Below are positions 9,926 to 22,826 of a DNA stretch of 64,000 nucleotides, piece after piece. Numbering within the stretch: position 1 is the first letter of the stretch; each line of letters opens with the position of its first letter. The translations under genes were made by a program, and so were the position numbers. The notes below the pieces were generated by a model that saw only the letters and a program-made list of their open reading frames with translations, was not told the DNA's origin and searched no databases. Origin of the DNA: Pyrenula massariospora (Eukaryota; Ascomycota; Eurotiomycetes; Pyrenulales; Pyrenulaceae); NCBI GenBank assembly GCA_021030905.1, contig JAGFMI010000001.1:1240001-1304000 (forward strand), in the 5' to 3' direction.

Positions 9926-12900
9926 TCAAACACCAATATCCTGGTCCCTCAGATCCCCAAAATACCCGTTGCCGCTCCCCGGAATCCCCTCCAACGCAGC
10001 GGTCGGAATATCTGAACCCAATCCTGAGTCGCTCGGCTGCCCAAAAAGCACAACATCGGTGTTGATCTTCGGCGGAGCGTCGAGACCGAGCTCGGTCAAC
10101 GACTGAGCTTGAGCCTGCTCGATTTCGAGCTGTTCATCTTTGCTATGTTCGGTTTCGGATTGGACTTGTGTAGGCTGATAGTGCTCAAGCGCAAAGTCGT
10201 GCGTGTCGGTTGAGGAAGAGGGTGGGCCTAGGAGAGCCATAATCTTGTCTGCCTCGCTTTCTTGAGTTGGGGATTCGCCCGCTTGTGTCTCTGCCTCAAG
10301 CTTCGCCAACGAGTCCTCGGGCCCGTCAGGACCGAAGGGATTGACCATCTCTTCTTTTTCTTCATCCTCGTCAACCTTACCACGTTGCCCACCAATTTCG
10401 CCCTGCGTCGTGCTTGCGTAGCTAACGCTTCGAGCCCCAGAGTCCATGGAGAGGGAACTACCAGTCCCATAAGCCAGGCTGTCCGTATAGACATCTGATC
10501 CCTCGACCGTTTCTGTATAGCTCGTCCGACGTTCCGTGCCACAGTCACTGGTGCCATCGGTTGGCGTGTCCGTCCCACTATATCCCTCCTCGTCTTCGTC
10601 TTCCTCCCTCAAGACCTCGACATCCTCATTCTCCTTATTCTCAGAAGTAGCAAGGCTGTCTCTGCCAGCCCAGCTTGCTTTACGCTCACCACAGTATGTG
10701 CTCGGGTTACTTTTGACTGAGTGAGATCGCTTCAAACCAACGAAACCAGGTGAAGACGTCTTGACGGAAGCAAGCATCATTGCTTTCTGATCCGTAGCCT
10801 CTCCAAGGATGCTGCGTCTCGAATTGCCTTGGACATGACTAGTACTCAGGATCCTTCGTTCCCGAATTAGTGCGGCATTCGAGGCTCTTGGGGATGTCAG
10901 TCTCTCAGATGAGCGTTTCTTGAGTGCCATATTGACGGCACTCCCCAAAACAGAAGGTGTTGTGCTTCTCACAGTCCCCTTCGTGGTGCTAGCAGTGGTC
11001 ACCGTACTTGTACTTGAGGTACTTGGCACTCTCTTAAGGCTTAGCACCCTGTCTCTCTCTTTCTCGGCCTCTCGCTTCCTCTTCGCGCTCCCTGGAGGCT
11101 TGCTTTTGCTTAGAAGGACGCCTCGGGCGTGGTCCATGACCCCTTCTAGAATTCTCTTCTCAAGCACTTCTGCCCGCCTCTCCATTTCCATCATCTCCTC
11201 TCGCCGAAGACTGACCGCCATCTCCAAGCCGGCAACTTCCATGCTCAGCTTTTTGCTTTGGCTTACTAGGTCTTCTTTTTCTCCCTTAAGCTTTTCTAAT
11301 TCCGATGTAAGGGCTGATTTCTCTTGATTCAAGCCAATTATTTCAAATTCAGTCTGCTCCTTCTGTGCGGTCCTTTTCTCAAGGGCAATAGCTGATTCTT
11401 GGGCTTCCTGGGCGCGGCTTTCGTGGTGCTCAGTCATAAGTCTTGTCTGGGTACCCACCATGTTGGAAACCTCCTGAGCCGTCTCGATAACTTTGGCATG
11501 GATATCGTCAAGTCTGCTAAGATTGTCTAAGCTCTCTCTCGTATTTGTTGCATGGCCGATGAGCGCATTCAGTTTGTCGTGCACTTGACTGTCGTCATAT
11601 TCCTTCTGTACTGGAATTTCCTTTGAAAGAGGCGGTGACATTGGAGCACTTGGAAGCGCTGGAAGCAACGGCGGAATTGCCGAGGGAATACCGTTCACAC
11701 CGGTTTTAATCTCTTCGGCTGACTTCTGGGAATGCTCATAATGCTGTCCGACAATAGCGAGCACTTCTTTCACAGCCTCTAAGATAGACGGTTGATGTTC
11801 TCCAAGAGTGCCTTCGACCCGTTCAAGACTGGCGATCGCTTTCGCCACATCTTCACGAGCTAGCGCATGCCGTGTCTTGTTCTCTTCATTCAGCTCATCA
11901 ATTTTGTTGGGAAGCTCTTCAACCCGGTTGAAAACGGTCTTCGAGTCATCTCCGATACGGTCACAAGATTCGGTGATCGTCGTGCCGAGCGCGTCAAGCA
12001 ACGTTTTCAACTCGTCTATAGCAGCCTTAGTGGCCATCATGGCTTCAAACTGTTCCCCTCGACTTGCTTCCAAACCAGTGAGCTTCGCGTCAGCCGCCAA
12101 TTGCGAGTCGTCGAATTTCGTCATAATCTCATTGAATCTCTCGTCTAGCTTATCAGATAATTCTTTGGCAAGAGCGACGCGTGTTTCGTCATGCTTGATC
12201 CTGATTGCGGCGTCTCGTTCCTCGACTTCTAGCTTTGTTGCATCATGCTTCTCATGTGCACCATCGAAGCCTTTGGTGACAAGCTCAACCACTTCTTTAA
12301 TGCTCTGAGCCGTAGCGTAAGTTGTCATGCCTTCGTGGTGGCTCTCAAGCAGCTTCCCAAGGTCAGCAAGTCCTTCCTCACTACCATCAAGCTTAGCCTT
12401 CAGCTCGTCGCGCAGATCACCCAGTAGTGCTTTGGTCTCTTCAATCTTGGCGGCGAGGCCACCATGCTCCGTTTTACGGGCCTCGAAGGCCTCAGCCGTC
12501 ATCTGATTCTCAACCTCTATTTGTTCCTGAAAACCTTTGATTGTGTCCTTGATAGCAGCAACATCTTCCCGTGTTGGCAAGGTTTCGACATCAGGAAGGA
12601 CGAGCTCTTCAATCTGCGTCTTAGTGTCGAGGCAGAGTGTTTCCACAGCCTGAATATCTCCTTTTGTAAGTCTGTCCTTGGGGTCTTCGTTCTCCTTGGA
12701 AGCATTGATCTTAGTTTGCAACTCCTCAACGCCTGTAGAGACCTCCTTTAGCATGACTTCGAATAGGGAAAAGTCGGCTCTTGGAATAGCCTCTGCAGCG
12801 GAAGATGAAATCAATTCTTTGATCTCTAGCAGAATCGCCTCAAGTGACTCTACATGCTCCTGTTTCGCAACGCTTTCAGGGTCGAGCTCCTCAAGTCGTG

Positions 12901-15900
12901 CCTTTGCATTTCGAAGTAGATTCTCAATTGCCTCAGTGTCTTCCTTTGTCGCGCCGTTCTCGTTCGACAAGGTTGTCTTGGCGGTGTTGTTAAACCCTTC
13001 GGTCACACGCTCCTGCACCTCCTTAATGGTAGTGGCGAGCTCAGCGAGGTCGTCCTTGCTAACGCTACCTTCTGCGGACATATGAGGGACTGGAGCGGGA
13101 TGGATTTCGTCTAATGCTTCTACCTTGATCAGTAACTGTCCTACCATGATTTTCAGGGCCTCGATTTCCGTGTGCAGCATGTTGGTCTGCTCATCCGCAA
13201 CAATGACTTCTCGCCCGCGACTGTTAGTGGCATCACCATTCTCACGTTGAGTTGTTTGGAGTTTCTCAATGTCATCGCGTATGCCTGCAATACCGTCTCT
13301 GAGCGAATCGAGAGTCTCATAGGTGCTGTTCAAATCGGAGGAGCGACTCATCAATTTCTGCATGTCGGCACGGATGTGATCAACCCCATCTTGAAACGCG
13401 TCAAGAAGTTCACTTGTATTGGAAAGTATACTTTCGCTTCCAGGCTTGGGCGGGTCACGGTTGATTTCGATGCCTTCCCGCACCGCTTCAAGGATCTCAT
13501 CTCTATTCAGGGACGTAGAAGAAGCCGCACCGCGTATTAAAGTGGTTGCAAGCGTCTCTCGCATGTGCTCAAGCTCTTCTTTGACCATGGCAGCTACGTT
13601 AGAATGTGTCTCACTCAAAACACTTCGATCGGCTGGCACATTCTCCTGCATCTCTCGGATCGCTTCGAGAATTTCTTCCTTGTCAGCTGAAAAGCTCCTA
13701 CCGTGAGATCCATCTTGGGTTTCCCTGATAGCGTCGAGAATCTCCTCCTTACCAGCCGAGTCTCCAGACCGAACCAAGGTCTTGCTGATTGTATCTCGCA
13801 GATGCTCGAATTCTTTTTCCATCGCATCCAAAAGCTCCGGTGTATCAACAGGCCTGCTAGGATTGTGCTTTGGCAAAGTCTCGAGATCAGCTTGCATCTG
13901 ATGGAAGCCATTCTTTACTGTCTCGATGATCTCATCTTTTCCTGTCACATCAGCAGCACGGTCAACGTAGCTCTCGATATCCGCTCGTAATATCTCGAGC
14001 CCGTCTTTCATAGCATCTAGGACTTGTTCTGTATCTTTGCCGTTTGCCGCCGAGTATTGTTGGAATTCGACCTTCATTTCGCTGATGAGGCCGTGCATCT
14101 GCTCGAGGACCTGCTCTCCAACCCCACCCATAGGTGTTGGAGCGCCTTCTAATCCTGCTTTGACAGCATCGAATAGGTCCTCTCGATTGAATTCAATTTC
14201 CTTTGTGACTGGGCCCTGAGTCTGCAATCCCTCCCTCACAGCATCTAGAACATCATCACGAGTGATGTCTGGTTCCCGGAAGGGTTGCGGTGGCACTACT
14301 GGATTCGGAAAGTCAAAGTTGTCGAGACATTCTCGGACCGTCATCAATATCTCTTCTCTTGTTAGGTTAGCTTCTGTGTCGATCGGTGGTGGTCTGAAGC
14401 TCTGCAGCCCTCGATTCACGGCCTCAAGAACCTCGCCATAACTAGCGCCGACCTCTCGCACATCAGGCAACTGTGGCTGGTAGGTTTTGAGGCCGTCTTT
14501 CAAGCATTCTAGTATTTCTTCCCGTTCTAGCCCGAAGTTTTGCAATTCAATCTCTGGTTTGCATTCTTCCCAGGCTTCTCGAACGGCCACCAAGATCTCT
14601 TCTTTTTGGAGACCATTCGGTGGTTGGGGTTCATCGTGTCGCAGAGGATATTCTGCAAGCGCTGCCTTGACGGCCATGTACATTTCCTGGGGATCGACGG
14701 CTGATTTCACAGTTCCAGAGGAGGCTCTACGATTCTCACGCACGATCTGTTCCATCTGCTCTCTGAGGTCGCTTAACCCGCTGTCAACGATTTGACCGAT
14801 CTCTTTGGTGCTTGGACCTTGACCACCACTCGCCGAGTTCCTGTAAGAAGCTTCAGCCTGCTCAAGTTTTCGGGCAATTTCACGGCCCATCCCGAGAACT
14901 TCGCCACGGAGATCACGCACTAGGCCCTTGACTTCGTTGGTAAGCCCACCGCCTTCGGCGACAGAGTTCTTCACTCTCTTGAGAAGATTCATCATCTCTT
15001 CATTGACGAATTCGGTGGGCTTGCCCAAGTTCTTGCTTGATGTGTCTGTTCGGGAGCTTAAGTCTCGAGCTGCTTTTGCAAGCTGTCCGGATTGTGGAGC
15101 GGCATTCTCTTCGGAGGCTCTTACTAGAGCTTGACTGCCCTGATTCGCCTTCAAAAAATGAAAGATCTCGTCTAACTTCTTTGAAAGTGTAGGATCGTAT
15201 TTGCTATTGACAGATTGTGCCTTCACATTGGTCAGAGCACTCAGAATTTCGTCCTGTCCTTCTCTTGTTCCCATTTCACGTAAGACTTTCTCTAACAGGG
15301 CAATACTAGCTGCGCCATCGGAAGACACAATAGATGGCGACGCGGTCATGTCACGCTCAAGTGCAGCTGGAAAGCTCGTTGGGCTCGGGATACGAGGTAA
15401 CGAAAACCCATTCTTTCGGTTGGTCGGAGTAGCATAAGGTTTGTTGTCAAGGAGATATGAATTCAGATTTGGAGCAGACCGTGAAGATTCTGTCTGCGGT
15501 TTTTCAAGGAATTTTGTCGTAATATTTGACACAAGATCCTTGATAGACTTGCGGATATCTTCATCTCTTGCATTTGTCGCATCTTTTAGGCTCACGAGAT
15601 CTGTCGCATTGTCCTTACTACGGCGACTGAGCTGGGCCATCTCTCGCTGGAGGTTGGTCGCGATTGTCGTCAAGCTCAAGATCTGCGAGGATAAAGCGTC
15701 AAAGGTCTGCGGCGAACGAGTCAAAGCAGTAGATGAATTTGTAATGTTCGCCAGCGGCGTATCTCGGTCGCGCATATTTTGAAGCGCAAGCATCGTCGCG
15801 GACGGAGGTGGAGTATTTTCGCCTAAAATGGGTTTGTTGAGGTAGTTGCTGGTCGGACGTCTCGTGGGCGTGTCTCTTCCTGATGGGATGGGAGTATGTT

Positions 15901-16462
15901 CTCGATCATCTTCAGTGGGACTTCTGGTGGGTGACCTGCTCTTCTCTTCACGGAGGTCTGATAGTTTCGGCGGATTACCACTGAGACTCTTTTCTGGCGA
16001 TCGTCGCTCCAAAGTACTGCTAAGATCCCGGACATTGCCATTCTTCAGCGATTGCATGCGCTTATGATGGCCCTTGATCAACGACTTCTCAGGTGAAGAG
16101 GGAACCGACATAGAGTTGGTGGTATAGCTGGTTGCGGCAGTCTCACGAGCTCTGCTTGTGATTAGCGCAGCAGCCTCTTCGATACGTGTGGACGTATTTG
16201 GACGAGTCACTGGACTACTAGAAGTCGGATTAAGTGGCAAGGGAGGGGGAGCTCGATCTGGGTCTGAGCTATCCCACCTAGATTTGGGAAGCAGGAGCGT
16301 CAGTTTACGCCTCATCCCTTATCCTTATCCATCGCATGGAAGGTACTAAAGAGGCACTCACATGGGAATAGAGCCTCGACCTGAATCGGCGGAGAAAGAA
16401 TGTTGGTGCTTCAGCACGAGCGAATCCCGATCCCGCGAGCTCTCGCGCTCATGCGCAGGCAT
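9926..16462 (-). CDS. Very large coiled-coil protein with an array of amphipathic repeats; start in an upstream exon
   Basis: Two exons, 16462-16362 and 16277-9926, give 2150 residues across an 84-base intron (donor GTGAGT, acceptor CTAG). The first exon adds 33 residues plus two bases of the next codon, and the join reads RGSIPMWDSSDPDRAPPPL, a Pro-rich motif familiar from conserved fungal proteins. A start at 16315 would replace this with intron sequence. Residues 1-330 are disordered and Ser/Pro-rich. About residues 560-1030 carry many variants of a short helix such as EEILDAIRE, DDVLDAVREG and EDLFDAVKAG. A long coiled coil follows to about 1700, then a basic and Ser-rich region and an acidic tail. 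Homologues tend to be labelled chromosome-segregation ATPase-like, but I see no Walker motifs. A scaffold or cytoskeletal role is inference; the specific function is unknown. Confidence 0.85.
13220..14650 (-). repeat. Degenerate protein-level repeat array inside the coiled-coil gene
   Basis: Within the coiled-coil protein, a motif of the form E-[ED]-[IL]-L-[DE]-A-[VI]-[RK]-[ED]-G recurs about every 30-50 residues, more than ten times (for example EEILVAVRE, EEILMTVRE, DEILEAVREG, ELLDAFQDG). The DNA copies have diverged, so the array is old and kept at the protein level. It probably forms serial amphipathic helices. Confidence 0.7.
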
Positions 16463-16901
16463 CTCGTCTTCGATTGTTCAGGTCGATGAGGAATGCTTCG
16501 AAGAATGTAACGTACGCTTTTACACGACGTTATTGCTTCTCATTGTGGCTTTATTCGCTACACCACTATTTCAGATGAGCTCAGACTTGACGCATCAAAT
16601 CGTTGAAATCTCAATTGCAATCTGGTGCAGCGAAAACGGTACAAAATTTGGGCAGTGGCACCGATAATAGCATAAATTTGGGTGAGGCTACCGAAGCTTT
16701 CTGGTCTCCACAGCTGGTAGAGCGGGAATCGGGAGCATGTAAACAAACATACGCCAAGAGTTGTGTACCAATTTGGTCTAGCTCATATAGCCCTAAGCGA
16801 ACTAGTCAGATCATTTGCTGTCACGTGCGGCTTCCGCACAAAACCTCGAATTCGATGTTTTTCAATTCATTCACAACAGCACACTTACCAACGCAGGCAG
16901 C
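16463..16901. other. Divergent promoter between the coiled-coil gene and rpl27
   Basis: About 440 bases between two diverging start codons. No gene is visible. A pyrimidine-rich stretch and ACAACAGCACAC lie just before the L27 start. Core promoter elements could not be assigned with confidence. Confidence 0.5.
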
Positions 16902-17462
16902 ATGAAGTGTAAGTCGCCAGGAAACCTGTCTCAGCAGAACCAAACAACTCATCTCTCTTATTATAGTTCTAAAGGTTGGGCGCGTGGCCATCATAACGAG
17001 GGGAAGATTTGCTGGGAGAAAGGTAATCCTGAATTTATTCATTTCCTAATCACTCTGAGCATCTATGGGTGAGAGCATCGTTCTCTATGGAAAGCTAACA
17101 CGAAGCCCTTAAATTAGGTTGTAATTATTCAGCCCATCGACCAAGGCACAAAATCTCACCCCTTCCCGTACGCGCTTGTCGCCGGCATTGAACGATATCC
17201 ATCAAAAGTCACCCGAAGAATGTCCAAGAAGAGAGTGGAGAAGCGAAGCAAGGTCAAGCCATTCATTAAAATGATCAACTACAACCACCTCATGCCCACA
17301 CGATACACACTTGAACTGGAGGGTTTGAAGGGGGTGGTGAGCAATGACACATTCAAGGAGGTTAGTCAGAGGGAAGACGCCAAAAAGACGGTGAAGAAGG
17401 CTTTGGAAGAGCGATATTTGAGTGGCAAGAACAGATGGTTCTTCACGCCATTGAGATTCTAG
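16902..17462 (+). CDS. rpl27: 60S ribosomal protein L27 (eL27)
   Basis: Three exons, 16902-16908, 16967-17022 and 17118-17462, give 135 residues, matching the usual eL27 length (136 in yeast). The first coding exon holds only seven bases (ATG AAG T). Splicing then gives [19 protein letters not shown], the standard eL27 N-terminus (KOW-type), followed by the conserved [11 protein letters not shown] and the C-terminal [10 protein letters not shown]. Introns of 58 and 95 bases have GTAAGT and GTAATC donors. An intron directly after the start codon is common in fungal ribosomal protein genes and often aids expression. This is a structural component of the large cytosolic subunit. I am very sure of the identity. 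Confidence 0.97.
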
Positions 17463-19198
17463 ATACATGAAGCGTGGATGCGAGCAGCGAGGTAGCTAGT
17501 AAGGGTAGGGCAAAGTTCCAACAAATATTCCAACAGTCCATTGCAACAACCTCAATGACAGAAGTTTCTTCGCGGATGCTTGACCCCGAGGACTAGAAAT
17601 GCAATGGATTAAGGGAATTTCTGCGCATCTCATGGTGGATAGCAGACGGACCCTACTTCCAGCTATAGGTGAACCCAAGACCTAAGAGCTCTATTTGTGC
17701 ATGTTCCTATCGTTGCGGCATATGTGTTCTTTGCTCCTCCAATGCCCCAGCACAAATTGCTATTAGCATTTGCAGGATACTGATTTGCAAGTGATCATTT
17801 GCTCAGGCACTACGCCTTCATATTTCGTTATCTCAGATCTTCGTTCTCAACACTGTCTAGGAAACATGTTTGCCAAGGCAACCGGCTCAAATACCACGCA
17901 GGTAAGCTACACCAGACGTTCAATTCAGAGGCGCGAAGGGACAAGGCGCTAGCTGGAGCACGGGATGTTCTTGCTTTGACCTATAGACGATTTCTCCCTC
18001 TTCCTGTAATTGACGGAGATGGAATGATTGCGCCTATATGAAAGATCGGGCTTGCCACAATTCAATGAGTAAATGAAAGACTACGCAAGAAGTACAAGAC
18101 TTGTGGAAAGTTAGCAGCACGCACATAAATGAAGGAGTCTGTCCACTGATTAAGAGCTCCTTAAATTTCCCAATGCAAGCTTTCACGTGTATAGGCCCCC
18201 GAAATCAAGGTAGACCACAATGAACAGAGCCTAGGAGCTCAGAAACAAAGCTTTCTAGACATGCAAGCCCTGCAACACCAACCTCAGAGAGTTTCATTGT
18301 CCAATCATTGCTATGCGAGCCGTAGATAACACGATAACGCCTGACGTGGGGGAGTCTGCTAGGGTGTGCGGGAGCACGGCCCTGCTTGAATTGGAGGGTC
18401 AATTTTTGTTGCCATGAAGTGCGACATTTCATCATCAGCCTCAACAACTTAAAATGATAGTGGATGGATCGTGTGTCACACAGCAGCATGTCGACAGCGT
18501 GAAGCAAAGCGAGCTACAGGCGTTTGGTGAGCCCGTGGTTCTGGAGAGCCAGACGCGAGTGGTTTTGGGCGTTCGGAGGATAGTGGAGACAACTGTAGCG
18601 TTCATTGGCTGGAAGAGCGCCCAGTGGAGCCGGAAGCATGCGGCGATCGCGCCTTCCACATCTTTCACATGCTCAAAGCTTCGCGTCATTGGGCTTGGCA
18701 GCGTCTTGCGGCAGCGATCAATGGACTTTGAAGAGCTCCCGAAAAGCCTCCTACTGAAGGAGGCGATCCGTTCACGCTTCTGCGACCCTGATCCAAAGTT
18801 TCCACTCTTCAGGTTTGACAACGGCGATACCACTTCTGCTGTGATCCGAGGTCCATCACCTCCCCGAGCTAGAATTATTCCCTGGTGGCACCCGCAAACT
18901 TGTCACCCACTTCAGGTAAGCACCTTCACATGTTTGCGCCTTCCACCCATTGGCGCCTTCTTCACCTTCATTTCCTCGACCACCTTTTTCATCTTTCGTC
19001 TCCCACAAAAACTTCGCCAGCTGTCCTCCAGGAACTTTTCTCAAGACCCTGTCCACTCCCTCACACAACATTCCAACCGCAGTACGTATAAGCCTTTGGT
19101 CGCACGGACTTGCAAATCTCTTTGACAACATTCGCATCATCTTAAGCAGTGTTGATTGACGCCTACTGACAGCTGTTCAGCTCTAGAACATTGAGCAT
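17463..19198. other. Intergenic region between rpl27 and the perilipin gene
   Basis: About 1.7 kb with no gene I can support. Overlapping open frames on both strands around 18441-19125 (223 codons plus, 130 codons minus) have low-complexity, Ser/Phe-rich translations with no family resemblance. The part from about 18900 is C/T-rich and is probably the perilipin promoter and 5' UTR. Confidence 0.5.
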
Positions 19199-19872
19199 AT
19201 GCCACACCGTGATAATCACGATATGGGTGAAACCGTTGTCAATGGAGAGCTCAGCTCCAAAACCCTCGAGGTGAGTGTGAAGTTTCTATTAAAGTTGTTG
19301 CATTTGCTGTAAATTTGGCACCCTCTTGGCTCTTCCCCCAAGACAGCCGGTATTGATGTTCTAAAAATTCGACTCGGCAGCATCTCACATCCTATCCTGT
19401 TGTGTCCGACGGCATCTCAACCTTCAAGAACAACCCGTACGGTAGAAGATCCATCGACCTGGGCACAAACGGGTATGAAAAATTTGTCAAGCCTGTGACG
19501 CCTTACCTAAGCCGACCATACTCCATTGTCGCACCTTATGTGGCCAAAGTCGACTCTCTTGGGGATGCCGGCCTCTCGAAAATCGACGGCAAGGTCCCTC
19601 TTGTCAAAGAAGATACCAAGAAGGTCCAGGAAACCCTCTACAACTATGCACACCTACCTCTGGACAAGGTCTTTGAAGGGAGGGACTATCTATTCAGCAA
19701 GTACGGCGACGAATACAAGAAATGTGGCGGAGAAGGATACGTCACTACAGTCAAGGCACTCATCTCAACCGGTATCTTGGTGGGGTCTGATGTCGTGGAA
19801 CAGCTAAGCATCTGGTACAGTGGCAAGAAGGAACAGGTCAAGGAGGTCGCAAAGGAGAAGACGGGACACTGA
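19199..19872 (+). CDS. CAP20/perilipin-like lipid-droplet protein
   Basis: Two exons, 19199-19270 and 19381-19872, give 187 residues across a 110-base intron with donor GTGAGT and acceptor GGCAG in phase 0. The protein contains YPVVSDGISTFKNNPYGRRS followed by VKPVTPYLSRPYSIVAPYV and a C-terminal helix-rich segment. This is the layout of Colletotrichum CAP20 (183 residues) and the Metarhizium perilipin MPL1. Family members coat lipid droplets, control lipolysis and turgor, and in plant and insect pathogens affect appressorium function. Identity is strong from these segments; a role in infection is inference and depends on lifestyle. The gene stands alone, about 3 kb from its next neighbour. 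Confidence 0.9.
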
Positions 19873-22826
19873 TTGCCGGCGACTGATGGGGTGGTCAAGC
19901 ACGGCGTCTTGGGAAATCTGTTGCGAGCATCGGACATCTTGTGCCTTTCGGATGTATTAATGTCTGGGATGCGGCTACTTGAATGCGTTGCTATGAGCTT
20001 GAGCGGTGGCAATTGTCCAGCGGAGCACTACGTTGACGGCCGAAATCGCAGGAGGTCTGGTGTTTACCAAATCTGATCCTTTCAATTTGTGCCATAGCGG
20101 ATTTCCTTTAGCAACAGCATAGATATTCTCCTTCTCTCACCATAGATATATCGCTTCTCTAAATCAAACCCGTTCTCCATTAATGTTTTCTCAATTTGTA
20201 CACCTTGTAAACCTTATATAGAGTGTCTTAAGCAATCTAGCCGACCTAGAAGATCGAAGCGTCAAAAAAGGGAGTGAGAAGGTTGACACATCAGCAATGG
20301 TGACGTCCGTAGGAATGTTATCTCGGGGAATGCAACCGTCGTGAAGCCAGAATAGCATGAAATCCTCAGCATCAAAGAATAAGACGACCAAATGAAGCCT
20401 CATCTAGTCAGTAGACGGGTTCCACAACCCTCTGTCTGGGATTCCTGCGTAAAGGTACTCATCTTGTAAAGAGCAAAGGCAATCCGTCATCGTCACCGAG
20501 ATTGCGTGTTCGATGTGAACATGTTCCGGGAAAACGGCTGCCTGTTGGTGTATGGACTTTTGTAAGAAAAAAACTAATATTCATGAGAGAAAAAAAGCTG
20601 TGTGTGAGAAAAAGACAAAAAATATTAAAAAAATGTTGTCGTTGATTTTCAGCGGCATTCATAGCTTTAAGGAGGCAAAGAAACGAATGAAGGGTTGTGA
20701 ACTCGATATGCTTCAGGTTTGAACGTGCAAACCTCGAAGTGCACTGTATGCACAGCAGACGACCAAGAGGATCGAGCACGCGCACGCATGGGCACATTCT
20801 ATCCGCGAACATCTCGCTGTCTACTCGGCCGTGAGGTCTGGTGGGCTGACTGACATTGTTACGACATCAGCCGGAAGGTCATTTCAACTCGATACCATCT
20901 ATAGCGCCCGATGCATATGGAAGTTCAGCGCGAACGTCTTTCAGCGCGGCACTGTTCGATCTATTGATTCGTGGCTGGTCGATCAGTGCAGGCAGCTGAG
21001 GGGAGGTGTCAGGTAAGGCGTTCTGGCGGCAACGACGGCATGAGGGAAGGGAGGGTAAGGGGCTGTGGGATGGAGATGCAGAAGCGTGAGAGATGGGAGG
21101 GAGGGACAAGATGATCCGGATCGGCATTCTTCGGGTATCGGTGATGAGATTTTCGTGTAGGTTTTGCTCATCAGGGTATCGCAGAGATGAGAGCATCGTA
21201 GCAGAAACACATTGGAAAGGGATCAATCTGGCAGATTGTAGAATGTTGAGAGTTTCTAGACGTTGTTAAGGTCAAGGTCATTCAAGCATAGCACTACGTC
21301 TCGGACGAGACCACCAATTGACAATTAGCAGGAACAAACTCTTGCAGCTCCAACCTGGTCTGGCAGGGTCTCATTAGAAATTGCTAGATGATGAATAAGA
21401 AATTTCTAAGAATTTGGTGCACACAAAATGCATAAAGTAACAAGCCAATTCCATAACAGCTGAAGGGAATCTGCAGCTACACACCACGTGGAGGTTGCTG
21501 AGACGGTCTTCTGATCATCGTAGATTATAATACGCACTCGCGCCAAATCCGTCAGGTAATAGTGCGGAAGCAGGCTGAGTATGGAAAAAACCTGCACATC
21601 TCAACTCGAACACTCTTTGCAGTTTCTTTCAAAAGGAAAATTATCGCATACGGGTATTAGGAGACGCAAATGGTCTATCCCTCTTCCTCAAGCAACTAGA
21701 TTGAAAGTAAAGAAGAGACGCAATTGGATGGCTCGAGAATGGCGGATCGCTCTCGCCTTCTATTCTTGAAATGAGGGATTTCCGATTTCTGATAGAGGCA
21801 ATCAATTCGAGGCGCGGAGACGCTAGTTAAACAACGCAAGGGATGAAGGTGCAGAGTGCGAAAGTGTGGTGGAGCCGTAGAGGATTGGGTTCATGTCAAT
21901 CGGTGGCTCAGCCTTACATGCCAAGAGAGAATACGGGCGAGGCAGACAAGATCGTTGGTGGATTTTGAGGCTGTGATCCGTGCGAGACTTTCATCCCGCT
22001 CGTTGCCGAAAAGGTAGCGAAGATGGAAACTGGGAGATACCATCAGTAAAGCATCAGACCCTCGTCTTAAGACCGCGAGTTGACAAATGAGGATGTCGTG
22101 GGACATGAGATCGGTGGTGGTTGTGGTGAAAAAGGCCGCACCCACCATTGACAGGCCCAGGGAGCTAAGCTTTTGCTAGGCGGATAGCGGCACCGTAGCC
22201 GGAGGGAGCGCATTCGCTAGACGACGTGCACAGCCTTCGCCCGCTTCCATCATCTGACAAGAGGTCGTTCGCTGGATCGAATAAGGAGCTCCTAAGTGTC
22301 GTACGAGCGTATCAGACGCCCGCCCTTCGGGGAATGTGTCTGCCTCGGAACAGCAGCCGGCACAGTCGTCGTTGATGAGTTTCTTGATAGGGCTTGGCGG
22401 CGTGAGAAGAGGGGTACGCCCACAGCGGTGCTTCTTTACTGCTTGGAGCCAAGCGTGGCCTCCCCGGCCGATGGATTGCGTTGCGATCACTGCCCCTAGC
22501 GCTGCCTCCCCAGACGATCTACTTATCCTCATCGCTTGTACCCTTCCCTCACCTCGACCCTACAAAAGACGGAGCACGTCACCATTTCTGCTACACCTCC
22601 CGTTTCGCCTTTATATTTTCCCAGACACGCCCACAAACCTACTCCAGCTTCATATCGCTTCTCTCTTCGTCTTTTATAATTTGGTGGTCGCCTTACATTG
22701 ACCACCTCATTGATTGACTGACCCACCTCTTGGCCATCTAACCAGCTTTCGGCCCTCCACTTTTCACAGCAACCGCAATTCAAGCTGTCGGCGCGCCGTC
22801 TTCTCGATCAAAACTCAATAGTCACT
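19873..22826. other. Long intergenic region, 3 kb
   Basis: I see no gene. There is an A-rich, low-complexity patch at about 20562-20635 and a C/T-rich stretch from about 22500 to 22826, which fits the promoter and 5' UTR of the stomatin gene. Open frames of 60-120 codons occur on both strands, overlap each other and have no recognisable features. Confidence 0.5.

Noticed and set aside
18441-19125. Overlapping open frames on both strands ahead of the perilipin gene
   Set aside because: The translations are low-complexity and mirror each other on opposite strands, with no family features; the region is best read as promoter and 5' UTR.
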